In this document: positions 1-10,489 of the stretch, piece by piece | How positions within the stretch are numbered: position 1 is the first letter of the stretch | Layout of the letters: each line of letters begins with the position of its first letter | From: Malurus cyaneus samueli | Lineage: Eukaryota; Chordata; Aves; Passeriformes; Maluridae | Assembly (NCBI GenBank): GCA_009741485.1 | Contig: CM019219.1 | Coordinates: forward strand, 254,697 to 318,696 | Direction: 5' to 3' | DNA: 64,000 nucleotides | Made by a program: the position numbers and the translations under genes | Notes under the pieces: generated by a model | Told to the model about the DNA's origin: nothing | Database searches by the model: none | Seen by the model: only the letters and a program-made list of their open reading frames with translations

Positions 1-566
1 ATCAAACCCGAGTGTGGATCCATCATAAAGAACTGCTCTGCAACCCCAAAACAGGGAAATCAAACCCGAGTGTGGCTCCATCACTGGGAACAGCTCTGCA
101 ACCCCAAAACAGGGAAATCAAATCTGAGTGTGGTTCCATCAAAGGGAACTGTTCTGCAACCCCAAAGCAGGGAAATCAAACCCGAGTGTGGATCCATCAT
201 AAAGAACTGCTCTGCAACCCCAAAACAGGGAAATCAAACCCGAGTGTGGCTCCATCACAGGAATTGCTCTGCAACCCCAAACAGGAAATCAAACCCGAGT
301 GTGGTTCCATCACTGGGAATTGCTCTGCAACCCCAGAACAGGGAAATCAAACCCGAGTGTGGTTCCATCACTGGAATTGCTCTGCAACCCCAAAACAGGG
401 AAATCAAACCCGAGTGTGGTTCCATCACTGGGAATTGCTCTGCAACCCCAAAACAGGGAAATCAAACCCGAGTGTGGCTCCATCACTGGGAATTGCTCTG
501 CAGCCCCAAAACAGGGAAATCAAACCCGAGTGTGGCTCCATCACAGGGAACTGTTCTGCAGCCCCT
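1..566. repeat. Minisatellite, unit about 58 bp, about 10 copies
   Basis: A unit beginning AAATCAAACCCGAGTGTGG and ending near CCCAAAACAGGG recurs every 56-58 bases from the left edge to about 566, with a few substitutions and one-base deletions. The array continues off the left edge. It keeps several overlapping frames open, which are not genes. Confidence 0.95.
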
Positions 567-730
567 CAGCAGCACAGCCTGAGCCAGACAAGGGTATGCT
601 ATGGAGGAAAACTCATTCAAGTTCCTGAAGTGGCAAACTTAAAAGTTCTTGTCCAGTTCTACACTGAGCATCTTCAGGAAACTTGAGATTCAATATCTGA
701 ACTGCTGCTGCCTCTCTTCACACCCTCTTT

Positions 731-842
731 AAGTGGGACGGGACCCCAAATGCCACCCAGTGCCACCCCTGCCATGGCAGGACACCTCCCACTGTCCCAG
801 GCTGCTCCCAATGTCCAGCCTGGCCTTGGGCACTCAAAGGGA
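731..842 (+). mobile_element. CR1-type LINE fragment
   Basis: The text 'gggacccc aaatgccacccagtgcc ... catggcaggacacctcccactgtcccaggctgctcc ... agcctggcc' is the recurring 3' segment found more than ten times in this window in both orientations. It matches what I know of avian CR1 retroposon 3' regions. This is a short 5'-truncated relic with no open frame. Confidence 0.75.
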
Positions 843-1054
843 TGGGGTTCCTCTCCTGTACCCCTGAGCACACAGCCCCAGTCTGACTTTTCACTGTATT
901 TTGTATTTTTTTTCTTCTCCCCACTCTGCCAGCTCCAGGCTGGGTCTGACCAGGGCAGCTCCAGCCCTGTGCCAATAAATCCCTGCCAGCTCCTGCTGCA
1001 GCACCACCCTTGTGCTGTTCCCCCCAGCACCATTTCTGTGGGGAGCAGTGAGGC

Positions 1055-1093
1055 CAGGAACCCCAGGAACCCCAGGAACCCCAGGAACCCCCC
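1055..1093. repeat. 10-bp tandem repeat (AGGAACCCCA), about 4 copies
   Basis: Four near-perfect decamers lie in a short block. The flanks (843-1054 and 1094-2280) are unique sequence in which I see no gene. Confidence 0.9.
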
Positions 1094-2287
1094 TGGCTCT
1101 TGCTGCCATTCCCCCTTCTCCTGCTGCTCCCCACACACGGCCAAAAGGGAATCTCACCACACTTTCACTGTTTGATATAAAATTTGGCACACTGGGGTCA
1201 ATGCTTGCAGCTGGAGCAGTGCAAAGATCATTCTTCTTGGATTTTTTTTTATCATTAATCTTGGACACACACTTGAGAAAGGATCCTCCTCACCTCACCC
1301 TCTCTCCCAAAACCAGAGGAAGTCAGGAGAAGGCACGGAGCTACAGAAAACTCAAATAAAAAACCCATTGCATGCTCAAATGGCCCTCTCATTTCTTATC
1401 ACATTGACAACACAGAAGAAATTTGGGATTTTTCCACCACCACCATCACTTTTGACCCCCAGTCTAAGCCCAGCCATAACATTATTCTCCAAGAATCCTT
1501 GAAACCAGACAAGTTAATATATGTACAGGAAAAATCAACGCACCTTTGAATCTCCTAATGAGCCCAGAGCTTTTGCAATAAGCCTATTTTTGGTGTGGAT
1601 ATTTATAACTATCCCACCCCAAATTGAAAAGAAGGAGCAGTTTATAAATTGATCCAGTATTTGCATAAAACATGTGGCTGGAGCTAATGCTAATGAGTTC
1701 ATTAGCGCTTGCACCCAAAAGGAAAAGCAAACAGCGCTGACTGAGCGGCCAAAATCCCCCCGAATGAGGGGAGAGGTTTCCTTCAGCACAAAGCACAGCA
1801 CCCGGAGCAGAACAGAGGGACAGGAGCTCTCCCAGCCCCTCACCCACACAGAGCACCCGGGACACATTTCAGACACCCCCGAAACAGAGCTGAGCCCAAA
1901 ACATTTCCACAAGGAAGGGCAGAGAGAGTAAAGCACAGAGAAAAAGCGCTGAGAGATGAGGCATGGGGGGTGACACCTCCCTGACCCTACAAACAGCCTC
2001 TGTTCAGCCACGGCCCCAAACCCAGGGAGAGCAGGAGGGGGCAGCAGGCGGTGTGGGGTGGGGCGGGATGGGGCGGGATGGCGCCGGCCCCAAGAGCGGA
2101 AATGGGAACAAGAGCCCCGAGGCATCTCGAACCCCCAGAGCCGCTCACCAGGGCAGCCCCGAGGCTCTTTCCCCCTGCAGACCCCTCTGCGCTCCCCATC
2201 CCCTCCTCTCCCAGGCCGGGATCTGCCCCAGGGATGGGCAGGGGTGGCAGTGCCCACCTGATGTCACCCTCTGCCTTTCAGGGCTGT

Positions 2288-2600
2288 CCACATGGACACC
2301 CTGCCTGCCTCCAGAGACACCCTGCCTGCCCCAGAGACACCCTGCCTGCCCCAGAGACACCCTGCCTGCCCCAGAGACACCCTGCCTGTCCCAGGGACAC
2401 CCTGCCTGCCCCAGAGACACCCTGCCTGCTCCAGAGACACCCTGCCTGCCCCAGAGACACCCTGGCCTGCCCCAGAGACACCCTGCCTGCTCCAGAGACA
2501 CCCTGCCAGCCCCAGGGACACCCTGCCTGCTCCAGAGACACCCTGCTCTCCCAGGACACCCTGCCATGCTCCGAGAACCCTGCCTTCCCATGGACACCCT
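2288..2600. repeat. 21-bp minisatellite, about 15 copies
   Basis: The unit CAGAGACACCCTGCCTGCCC plus one C is repeated with variants (CCAGGGACACC, TCCAGAGACACC). Because 21 is a multiple of three, all frames on both strands stay open, giving artefactual Cys/Pro-rich and Gly/Val-rich frames. Confidence 0.95.
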
Positions 2601-2779
2601 GCCTGCCCAGAACATCTCTTCGCCCTCACTGCTCCAGGGACAACCCTAGCGTCACAAAGAAAAAATCATATATAAATATTCTGGAGCTGAGCCGGGCTTT
2701 GGGCACTCAGAGCTGCTCCGGGTGATGGAGACAGGGAAATGAAGAGACTGAGAGTTTAATCTATTAAAGTTAATAACGG

Positions 2780-3620
2780 GCACAGAGTTCCCTCTCAGAG
2801 CTCCTGCAGGAAACTCAGCCAAGGTTTGTGCAGGGAAATTCTCTGCGTTTAAACTTGGCAGGTTTGTGAGGTGAGAAAAGAGGAAAATGGGAAAGCAAAG
2901 AGCTCAGAGCTGGTTGGGGCTGAGGGGAGAGAAATATGATTCTCATTGTGGCTTTAAACAAAGAGTTCAAGCAAAAATCGAAGGAAAAGAAATGAAACGG
3001 CAAAAAATAACAACGCTTTGTAATGGGAGCGAACACAGCGTAAGTTCTGCTTCAAATCTGAGCAGGAAATGTGTGTGGGACCGGGCTGAGGGGGGGTCCC
3101 GCACAGGGAAATGGGGACGGGGTTATTTGAAGGGGATCCTCTGAACCCCCTCGAGCTCCCTTCCACAGCTTTCCTCATCCTTTCACTTTATTTTCTCCCC
3201 TTCCCCAAACAGTGGCAGGTTTGGGGGTACAGAGCACCCAGCTCGGTAAACTCAGCTTTATTCAGCCCGGTAAATTCAGCTTTATTGGACTTTGGCAACA
3301 GGGGCTGGCCCCTGGCAGGGAAGGGGGAAGGGTTTTGCTCAAGGAATTTGTTCTGCCTTAGGGACTCTCAGCTCCTGGAGCAGCGAGAGAACTTTAATTG
3401 CTTGTGCTGAGGAGCTGACAGAGGAAAAAAACCTCCAAACCACCCCCTTTCAGCTCAGAATGGGTTCTTAAGTGGCAGAGTCATTGCTGCTTTCATTCGC
3501 TTTTCTGTGCCGCGGTGTGACAGCTGCCAGCAGCCCGGTGGATCAGAGCAGGGTGCCAGGAGGGGTGACACGGACACATTGCCAGGGTGACACGGTGACA
3601 CGGTCACAGTGCCAGGGTGA
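2780..3620. repeat. Left copy of a duplicated 0.84-kb segment
   Basis: This stretch matches 13301-14130 in the same orientation, starting at 'ggcacagagttcc' and running into the GTGCCAGGGTGACACGG satellite. The right copy carries many one-base deletions in homopolymers. Neither copy shows a gene. The pattern suggests two assembled versions of one locus rather than an ancient duplication. Confidence 0.85.
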
Positions 3621-3665
3621 CACGGTCACAGTGCCAGGGTGACACGGTCACGGGTGCCAGGGTGT
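3541..3665 (+). repeat. Minisatellite GTGCCAGGGTGACACGGTCA, about 22 bp
   Basis: About five units with GTGCCAGGGTGACACGG as core. The same unit occurs in reverse complement, much degraded, at about 4410-4860, and again in this orientation at about 14060-14230. Confidence 0.9.
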
Positions 3666-3949
3666 ATTTGCTGGAGGAATGTGTTTTTTTGTACAAATAC
3701 AATGTCTATAACATTAATAATGTCTATACAAATTTAACAATTTTTAATTCAAATTACGAATTTTAATTCAAATTACAATTATTTTGCAGAAATAAACAGT
3801 GGTGGTGCTGCCGGATGAAGGGAGGGCAGGAAATCTGAGCAGGGTGAAGGAGAAAATGCCTGTCCACAGGGGTGGGATGGGTTAGGAGGAGATGGAGCGG
3901 GGGTTGGCAGCGCGGCCCAGGCTCGGGGGAGCTCAGGGGTTAATGCTGG

Positions 3950-4270
3950 GACCAGATCGGGGGTTTCAGTGTCTCCCTCAGCCTGCAGATGATTCTGTAG
4001 CGTCCGGAGCATTCCCGCTCTGGGACCAGCTGGGTTTTCAGTGTCTACGACCTCAGCCTCAGAATGATTTTTTCGCGGTCCTACCCACAGAGGATTCCCC
4101 GCTCCTTGGAGCAGCTCAGGGTTTTCAGTGTCTCCCCTCAGCCCTGCGGTGTCTGTCGCTGTCGGTGCCGCCTCGAAAGCATTCCTGCGCTCCTGGGACC
4201 AGCTCAGGTTTTCAGTGTCTCCCCTCAGCGCTGCAGGATGATTTTTTTCGGGTCCGGCCCCCACCAGAGC
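3950..4270. repeat. Degenerate tandem repeat, unit about 70-100 bp, 4 copies
   Basis: The phrase TTTTCAGTGTCTCCCCTCAG returns near 3965, 4035, 4113 and 4212, each followed by a variant of 'gatgatttttt' and 'gcattccc'. Unit length varies. Confidence 0.75.
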
Positions 4271-4409
4271 ATTCCCCGCTCCTGGCACGCCCAGAGCCTG
4301 GTTGTGCCGCTAGGGGGTCGGTGGGGCTGTGGATCAGAAGGAAGCAGCGAACAGCCAAGGAAATCTCTCAGTGGAAGCTGAGAAGGGGCCGAACTGTGCC
4401 CGGAGCCGC

Positions 4410-4865
4410 GGTGTGACCGTGACCGTGTCACCCTGGCACTGTGACCGTTGTCACCCTGGACTGTGACCGTGTCACCTGGCTACTGTGACGTGTCACCCTG
4501 GCACTGTGACGTGTACCTCTGGCCGTGACGTGTCACCTGGCACGTAGACGTGTCACCTGGCTCCGTGGATCCGTGGTCACCCTGGCACGTGTGACGTGTC
4601 ACCCTGGCACGTGACCGTGTACCTGGCAAACGTGACGTGTACCTCTGGCACTGTGACCGTCACCCTGGCACTGTGACGTGATCACGCCTGGACCATGTGA
4701 CGCGTGTCACCTGGCACCGTGATCCGTGCACTGTGGTCACCCTGGCACTCGTGACGTGTTCACCTGGCAATGTTGCCATGTCACCGCTGGACCTGTGACC
4801 GTGTCACCTGGCACCCGTGTCACCTGGGCACTGTGCCGTGTACCCTGGCACGTACCGATGTCAAC
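4410..4865 (-). repeat. Degraded inverted copy of the GTGCCAGGGTGACACGG satellite
   Basis: Here the unit reads TGTGACCGTGTCACCCTGGC, the reverse complement of the array at 3541-3665. Units are full of one- and two-base losses (for example 'gacgtgtcacctggc'), unlike the clean copy, which points to unpolished long-read sequence. Confidence 0.8.
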
Positions 4866-4867
4866 CC

Positions 4868-5885
4868 ATCCCATAATGCCTGGACCCAGATCTTTGGGAT
4901 TAAACCCTCCATCCCATAACGCCTGGACCCGGATCTTTGGGATTAAACCCTCCATCCCATAATGCCTGGACCCAGATCTTTGGGATTAAACCCTCCATCC
5001 CATAATGACTGGACCCAGATCTTTGGGATTAAACCCTCCATCCCATAATGCCTGGACCCAGATCTTTGGGATTAAACCCTCCATCCCATAATGCCTGGAC
5101 CGGCATTTTGGGATTAAACCCTCCATCCATAACGCCTGGACCCAGATCTTTGGGATTAAACCCTCCATCCCATAACGCCTGGACCCAGATCTTTGGGATT
5201 AACCTCCATCCCATAATGCTGGACCCGATCTTTGGGATTAAACCCTCCATCCCATAATGACTGGACCCAGATCTTTGGGATTAAACCCTCCATCCCATAA
5301 TGCCTGGACCAGATCTTTGGGATTAAACCCTCCATCCCATAATGCCTGGACCCAATCTTTGGATTAAACCTCCATCCCATAATGACTGGACCCAGATCTT
5401 TGGGATTAAACCTCCATCCATAATGCCTGGACCCAGATCTTTGGGATTAAACCTCCATCCCATAATGCCTGGACCGGATCTTTGGGATTAAACCCTCCAT
5501 CCCATAACGCCTGGACCAGATCTTTGGGATTAAACATCCATCCCATAATGCCTGGACCCAGATCTTTGGGATTAAACCCTCCATCCATAACGCCTGACCC
5601 AGATCTTTGGGATTAAACCATCCATCCCATAATGCCTGGACCCAGATCTTTGGGATTAAACCCTCCATCCCATAACGCCTGGACCCAGATCTTTGGGATT
5701 AAACCATCCATCCCATAATGCCTGGACCCAGATCTTTGGGATTAAACCCTCCATCCCATAATGCCTGGACCCAGATCTTTGGATTAAACGCTCCATCCAT
5801 AACGCTGGACCCAGCTTTGGGATTAACCCCATCCCATAATGCCTGGACCCAGATCTTTGGGATTAAACCCTCCATCCCATAATTT
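4868..5885. repeat. 44-bp minisatellite, about 23 copies
   Basis: Each unit contains CCCATAATGCCTGGACCC and TTTGGGATTAAACCCTCCAT. Most units are near-identical, but many copies between 5200 and 5830 have single-base losses. It is followed by a unique AT-rich spacer at 5886-6300 with no gene. Confidence 0.95.
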
Positions 5886-6302
5886 ATCTTATTTACAACA
5901 TAGAATTCAGGATTTAAACAAAAGTATTTTCTGCAAAACAAATGTTTTATGGGGAAAAAAATTCTGTTTTTTCTTGTTTCCTGACAGAGGAACAATAACT
6001 TTTAAAAGCTCAGCAAAATAAGGGATAAAATTCCTAATCTGCTTTTTCCTAAAGGTTCACATTTCTGATTATTCCACTGTGTTTCTGTCAGGTTAAAATG
6101 TCAGGGAAAATAAACAGAATTTGACTTTCTTCCCTCTGCTCACACACTTCATATCAACTGGAATGTATTTATGGAAAATGTGTAGTTTTATATATTTTTC
6201 TCTGTTTTCTTCAAAGTATTGAATAAGAAAGAGACTATAAAAAAGGACAATAAATGAAGATGTTCATATTTTATTTTTGGATTAATTTGATTTTGAGAAT
6301 TC

Positions 6303-7050
6303 AGAGTTATGGGATTGCCACAGAGAGTTATGGGATCCCCACACAGAGTTAGGGATCACACAGAGTTATGGGATACCCCACACAGAGTTATGGGATCCCA
6401 CAGAGTTATGGGATCCCCACACAGAGTTATGGGATCCCCACACAGAGTTATGGGATCCACACAGAGTTATGGGATCCCCACACAGAGTTATGGGATCCCC
6501 ACACAGAGTTATGGGATCCCCACAGAGTTATGGGATCCCCACACAGAGTTATGGGATCCCCACAGAGTTATGGGATCCCCACAGAGTTATGGGATCACCC
6601 CACAGAGTTATGGGATCCCCACACAGAGTTATGGATCCCCCACAGAGTTATGGATCCCACAGAGTTATGGGATCCCCACACAGAGTTATGGATCCCACAC
6701 AGAGTTTGGGATCCCACAAAGAGTTATGGGATCCCCAAGATAGGATCACACGAGTTATGGGATCCCCACACAGAGTTATGGGATCCACACAGAGTTATGG
6801 ATCCCCACACAGATTATGGATCCACCAATTCCCAGAGTTAGTGGGATCCACACAGAGTTATGGGATCCCCACAGAGTTATGGGATCCCCACAGAGTTATG
6901 GGATCCCCACAGAGTTATGGGATCCCCACAGCAGAGTTATGGGATCCCACAGAGTTATGGGATCCCACAGAGTTATGGGATCCCCACACAGAGTTATGGA
7001 TCCCCACAGTTTATGGGATCCAAGATTATGGGATCACCACACAGAGTTCT
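6303..7050. repeat. 21-bp minisatellite CAGAGTTATGGGATCCCCAC, over 30 copies
   Basis: Units of 19-23 bases carry GGATCC in nearly every copy. It ends just before the E-box array upstream of GLRX3. Confidence 0.95.
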
Positions 7051-7104
7051 GGGATCCCGCATTTTGGGGTTCGGGGGTGCCCCAGGCCGGGCCGGGCTGG
7101 GACC

Positions 7105-7350
7105 GGGAACACGTGACACAGGCGTGGACATGTGATACAGGCGGGGTCACGTGATACAGGTGGGGTCACGTGATACAGATACGCTCATATAACACAGGCG
7201 GCGGTCACGTGACACAGGCCAGGACACGTGACACCGGCGGCTGCATGCGTACGGACAGGATCACGGGATGCGGGCGGACACGCACGTGATCCCCCGGTTT
7301 CGCCACGTGACCCGGGTGACACCACGTGACCCGGGTGACACCACGTGTTC
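7105..7350 (+). promoter_or_regulatory. Array of nine CACGTG E-boxes in front of GLRX3
   Basis: CACGTG occurs at 7110, 7148, 7167, 7206, 7225, 7283, 7304, 7323 and 7342. Spacings are 38, 19, 39, 19, 58, 21, 19 and 19, close to multiples of 19. Most sites sit in the context CACGTGA(C/T), which suits bHLH-zip factors such as USF, TFE3/TFEB or MYC/MAX. The array is itself a minisatellite (units ending ACAGG or CCGGG) and ends 26 bases before the GLRX3 start codon. Promoter activity is inferred from position. Confidence 0.55.
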
Positions 7351-7372
7351 CCGTCGCTCCCTCAGCCCGGCC

Positions 7373-7440
7373 ATGGCGGGCGCGGTGGCGGCCGCGGGAT
7401 CCGCCGAACAGCTCCAGCAGCTGCTGCAGCGCCCGGACAG
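7373..7440 (+). CDS. GLRX3: GLRX3 exon 1 (coding part)
   Basis: GLRX3 (PICOT, monothiol glutaredoxin 3) is a cytosolic iron-sulfur-binding protein with one thioredoxin-like domain followed by two glutaredoxin domains; it helps iron handling and Fe-S protein maturation. This exon gives 22 codons, MAGAVAAAGSAEQLQQLLQR then PD, plus two bases of the next codon. The ATG lies in GGCCATGGCG, a good Kozak context, in a GC-rich setting. The exon ends AG before GTGAGG, a good donor, and its phase matches exon 2. The Ala-rich start and the 'SAEQLQQLL' helix agree with the vertebrate N-terminus from memory. Identification rests mainly on exon 2. Confidence 0.85.
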
Positions 7441-9390
7441 GTGAGGGGACACCCAGGGGACACCGGGCCGGGCCCGTTCCTTGCTCCCTTGCCGGGGGTG
7501 CCATCCCGGGATCCCTTCCTTGGGTACCATCCGGGCTTCCATCTCCTCGGTGCCATCCTTGGGGTCCCTCCATGGGCGCCATTCCCGCCTGCCGTCCCTT
7601 GGTGCCCATCCCTCGGTCCCATCCTTCGGTCCCATCTCGGTGCCCTCCCAGTGTCCCTCCCGGTGTCCCATCCGGTGTCCCATCCCGGTGTCCCCATCCC
7701 GGTGTCCCCATCCCGGTGTCCCCATCCCTGTGTCCCATCCCTTCGGTCCATCCGCGGTGTCCATCCCGGTGTCCCCATCCCCGGTGTCCCCATCCTGTGT
7801 CCCGATCCTTCGGTCCCATCCCGTGTCCCATCCCGGTGTCCCCTCCCTGTCCCCTCCCTGTCCCCTCCCGGTGTCCCCTCCCTGTCCCCTCCCGGTGTCC
7901 CCTCCCTGTCCCATCCCGGTGTCCCCATCTCCCTCGTCCATCCCTCCTCGTCTCCCACCGCCGGTCCTCAGCGCTCTCAGGGCCGGGCCCGGTGCTGCCG
8001 CAGCGCTCGGTGCAGCCTGCGCGGGGAAAGATAAAAAACCCCAAAACGAAAGATAAAAAACCCCAAAACGAAAGAAAAAAAACCCCAAAGCGAAAGGAAG
8101 CGGGCCCTAAAGGGCACCGGGGCTCGGGGCGGGCTCGGTGTTTTTCACCCTCGGGGATTCCATTGCTGTGTTTATTTGTCCTTGACCAGTTTTTAACTGG
8201 GAATGCTGACTATTTATTTGTCCTTGCCCATTTTAACGGGAATACTGTGTTTATTCCTTTGCCCATTTTAACGGGAATGCCAATTGTGTTTATTTTTTCT
8301 TGCCCATTTTAACGGGAATGGCAGTTGTGTTTTTTTCCCTTGCCCATTTTAACGGGAATGCCAACTGTGTTTATTTCCCTTGCCCATTTTTAATGGGAAT
8401 GTTGATTGTTTATTTCCCTTGCCCATTTTTAATGGGAATGCTCATTGTGGTTATTTTCCTTGCTCATTTTAACGGGAATGCTGATTGTGTTTATTTTTCC
8501 TTGACCAGTTTTCAACGGGGGTGCCAATTGTGTTTCTTTCCCTTGCCCATTTTAATGGGAATGCTGTGTTTATTCCCATGCCCATTTTCACGGGAATGCT
8601 GTGTTTATTCCTTTGCCCATTTTCACGGGAATGCTATGTTTATTCCTTACCCATTTTCACGGGAATGATGTGTGTATTCCTTACCCATTTTCACGGGAAT
8701 GATGTGTTTATTTTTTGCCCATTTTCACGGGAATGCTGCATTCATTCCCTTATCCATTTTAACAAGAATGCAGTTTCTTTCCTGTGCCAATTTTAACAGG
8801 AATGCTGTATTTATTCCTATGTCCATTTTCACGGGAATGCTGTGTTTATTCCTTACCCATTTCATGGGAATGCTGTGTTTATTCCTTTGCCCATTTTAAC
8901 AGGAATGCTGTGTTCATTCCCGTGCCCATTTTAATGGGAATGCTGTTTCTTTCCCATGCCCATTCTCACAGGATGCTGTGTTTATTCATTGTCCATTTTC
9001 ACGGGAATGCTGTATTTATTCCCTCACCCATTCTCACGGGAATGCTGTGTTATTCTTACCCATTTTAATGGGAATGCTGTTTCTTTCCCATGCCCATTTT
9101 CACATGGGCTGTGTTTATTCTTTGCCCATTTTTACAGGATGCTGTGTTTATTCCCCTGCCCATCTTAAGGGGAATGCTGTATTTATCCTTTGCCATTTTA
9201 GCAGGAATGCTGTGTTTATCCCTCACCCCATTTCACGGGATGCTGTGTGTATCCCTTTGCCCATTTTAACGGGAATGCTGTTTCTTTCCCTTGCCCATTT
9301 GAACAGGAATGCTGTGTTTATCCCTCACCCATTTTCACGGGGTGCTGTATTTATTCCTGTGCCCATTCTAACAATGCTGTCTCTCCTCAG
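7441..9390 (+). repeat. GLRX3 intron 1, filled with two minisatellites
   Basis: 7441-7965 is a C-rich array with units near CATCCCGGTGTCCC (14-15 bp). 7966-8165 is short GC-rich unique sequence with an A-rich 'aaaaccccaaaacgaaag' triplication. 8170-9375 is an array of about 33 units, each 34-38 bp, with core GCCCATTTTAACGGGAATGC. The intron ends CTCTCCTCAG at 9390, a good acceptor. Confidence 0.9.
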
Positions 9391-9499
9391 GTCCCTGGTG
9401 GTGGTGCATTTCTGGGCTCCCTGGGCCCCTCAGTGCACGCAGATGAACGAGGTGATGGCTGCACTGGCCCAGGAGCACGCCCAGGTCTCCTTTGTCACG
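9391..9499 (+). CDS. GLRX3: GLRX3 exon 2, thioredoxin-like domain start
   Basis: The exon reads [15 protein letters not shown] then [21 protein letters not shown], which I recognise as the first strands and helix of the GLRX3 thioredoxin-like domain. The active site is the family's degenerate WAPWAPQC rather than WCGPC, so this domain is not a classical disulfide reductase. Exons 1 and 2 together give 59 complete codons and end in phase 0 at GTGAGG, as in other vertebrates. Exons 3 onward (rest of the thioredoxin domain and both glutaredoxin domains with their CGFS motifs) are not seen in 9500-64000. The gene is therefore cut here, most likely by a misplaced contig. Confidence 0.95.
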
Positions 9500-9669
9500 G
9501 TGAGGGACAGCCTCGGGGGAAGGGGGAGATCCCAAAAAGGGCTGAGGTTGAATCCTGGAGTGCCTGTGGTGGCCCTCACATTCCCAGATTTTCTTCTCAC
9601 ATCGGTTATCCAGAGGTGCTGCTGCCATCCGGGATGGGCTTGGCTGGGCCAGGGAATCTGGAGTGCTGT

Positions 9670-10480
9670 TGGGGGAGGGCTGAAAGCTCTGCCAGTGCCA
9701 CCCAGTGTGCCACCAGCCAGTCCACCCAGCCAGTGCCACCCCTGCCAGTGTCACCCAGCCAGTGGCACCAGATGGTGTCAACCAACCAGTTGCCACCCAG
9801 CCAGTGCCACCCCAGATGGTGTCACCAGCCAGTGCCCCAGCAGTGCCACCCAGCCAGTGCCACCGCCATCCTAGTGGTCATACACCCAGTGTCACCTTGC
9901 TATTGCCACCCCAGCCAGTGCCACCCAGATGGTGCCACCCAGGCAGTGCCACGCCAGCCAGTGCCCACCTGCTATGCCACCAGCAGTGCCACCCCTGCCA
10001 GTGTCACCCAACCAGTGTCACCCACCCAGGCAATGTCACCCAGCCAGTGTCATCTTGCTATTGCCCCTGGCCAGTGCACCCACCTAGTGTCATACACCCA
10101 GTGTCACCTTGCTATTGCCACCCCCTGCCAGTGTCACCCCAACCAGTGTCCCCAGCCAGTGCACCACCCAGTGCCACCAGCCAGTGTCATCTGGGTAGTG
10201 CTGCCTTGCCATTGTCACCCAGGCAGTGCTACCCCACCGTGCCACCCACCCAGGTCACCCACCCAGTGTCACCCACCCAGTGTCACCCACCAGTGCCACC
10301 TTGCCAATGCCACCCAGCCAATGCCACCCCAGCCAGTGTCACCCACCCAGTGCCACCTTGCTATTGCCACCCTGGCCAGTGCCACCCCTGCCAGTGTCAC
10401 CCACCCAGTGCCACCCATCGAGTGCCACCCACCCAGTGCCACCCGACCAGTGCCACCACCCAGTGCCACCCAGCCATGGC
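9670..10480. repeat. Minisatellite CCAGTGCCACC / CCAGTGTCACC, unit 10-12 bp
   Basis: Many variants of CAGTGCCACCC and CAGTGTCACCC are interspersed with 'ttgctattgccacc'. It lies in GLRX3 intron 2 as assembled. The unit resembles a word in the CR1 fragments (CCCAGTGCCACCCC), so it may have arisen by expansion from such a fragment. Confidence 0.9.
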
Positions 10481-10489
10481 AGGCACACT

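Noticed and set aside
12..686. 224-codon open frame on the + strand
   Set aside because: It is carried entirely by the 58-bp minisatellite; overlapping frames are equally open and no splice or start evidence exists.
2051..2725. Open frames on both strands rich in Cys/Pro or Gly/Val
   Set aside because: A 21-bp repeat keeps all six frames open; not a collagen-like or keratin-like gene.
7205..8312. Frames of 198-328 codons on both strands over GLRX3 exon 1
   Set aside because: They cross the exon and the C-rich intron satellite without using the splice donor; only 7373-7440 matches a known protein.
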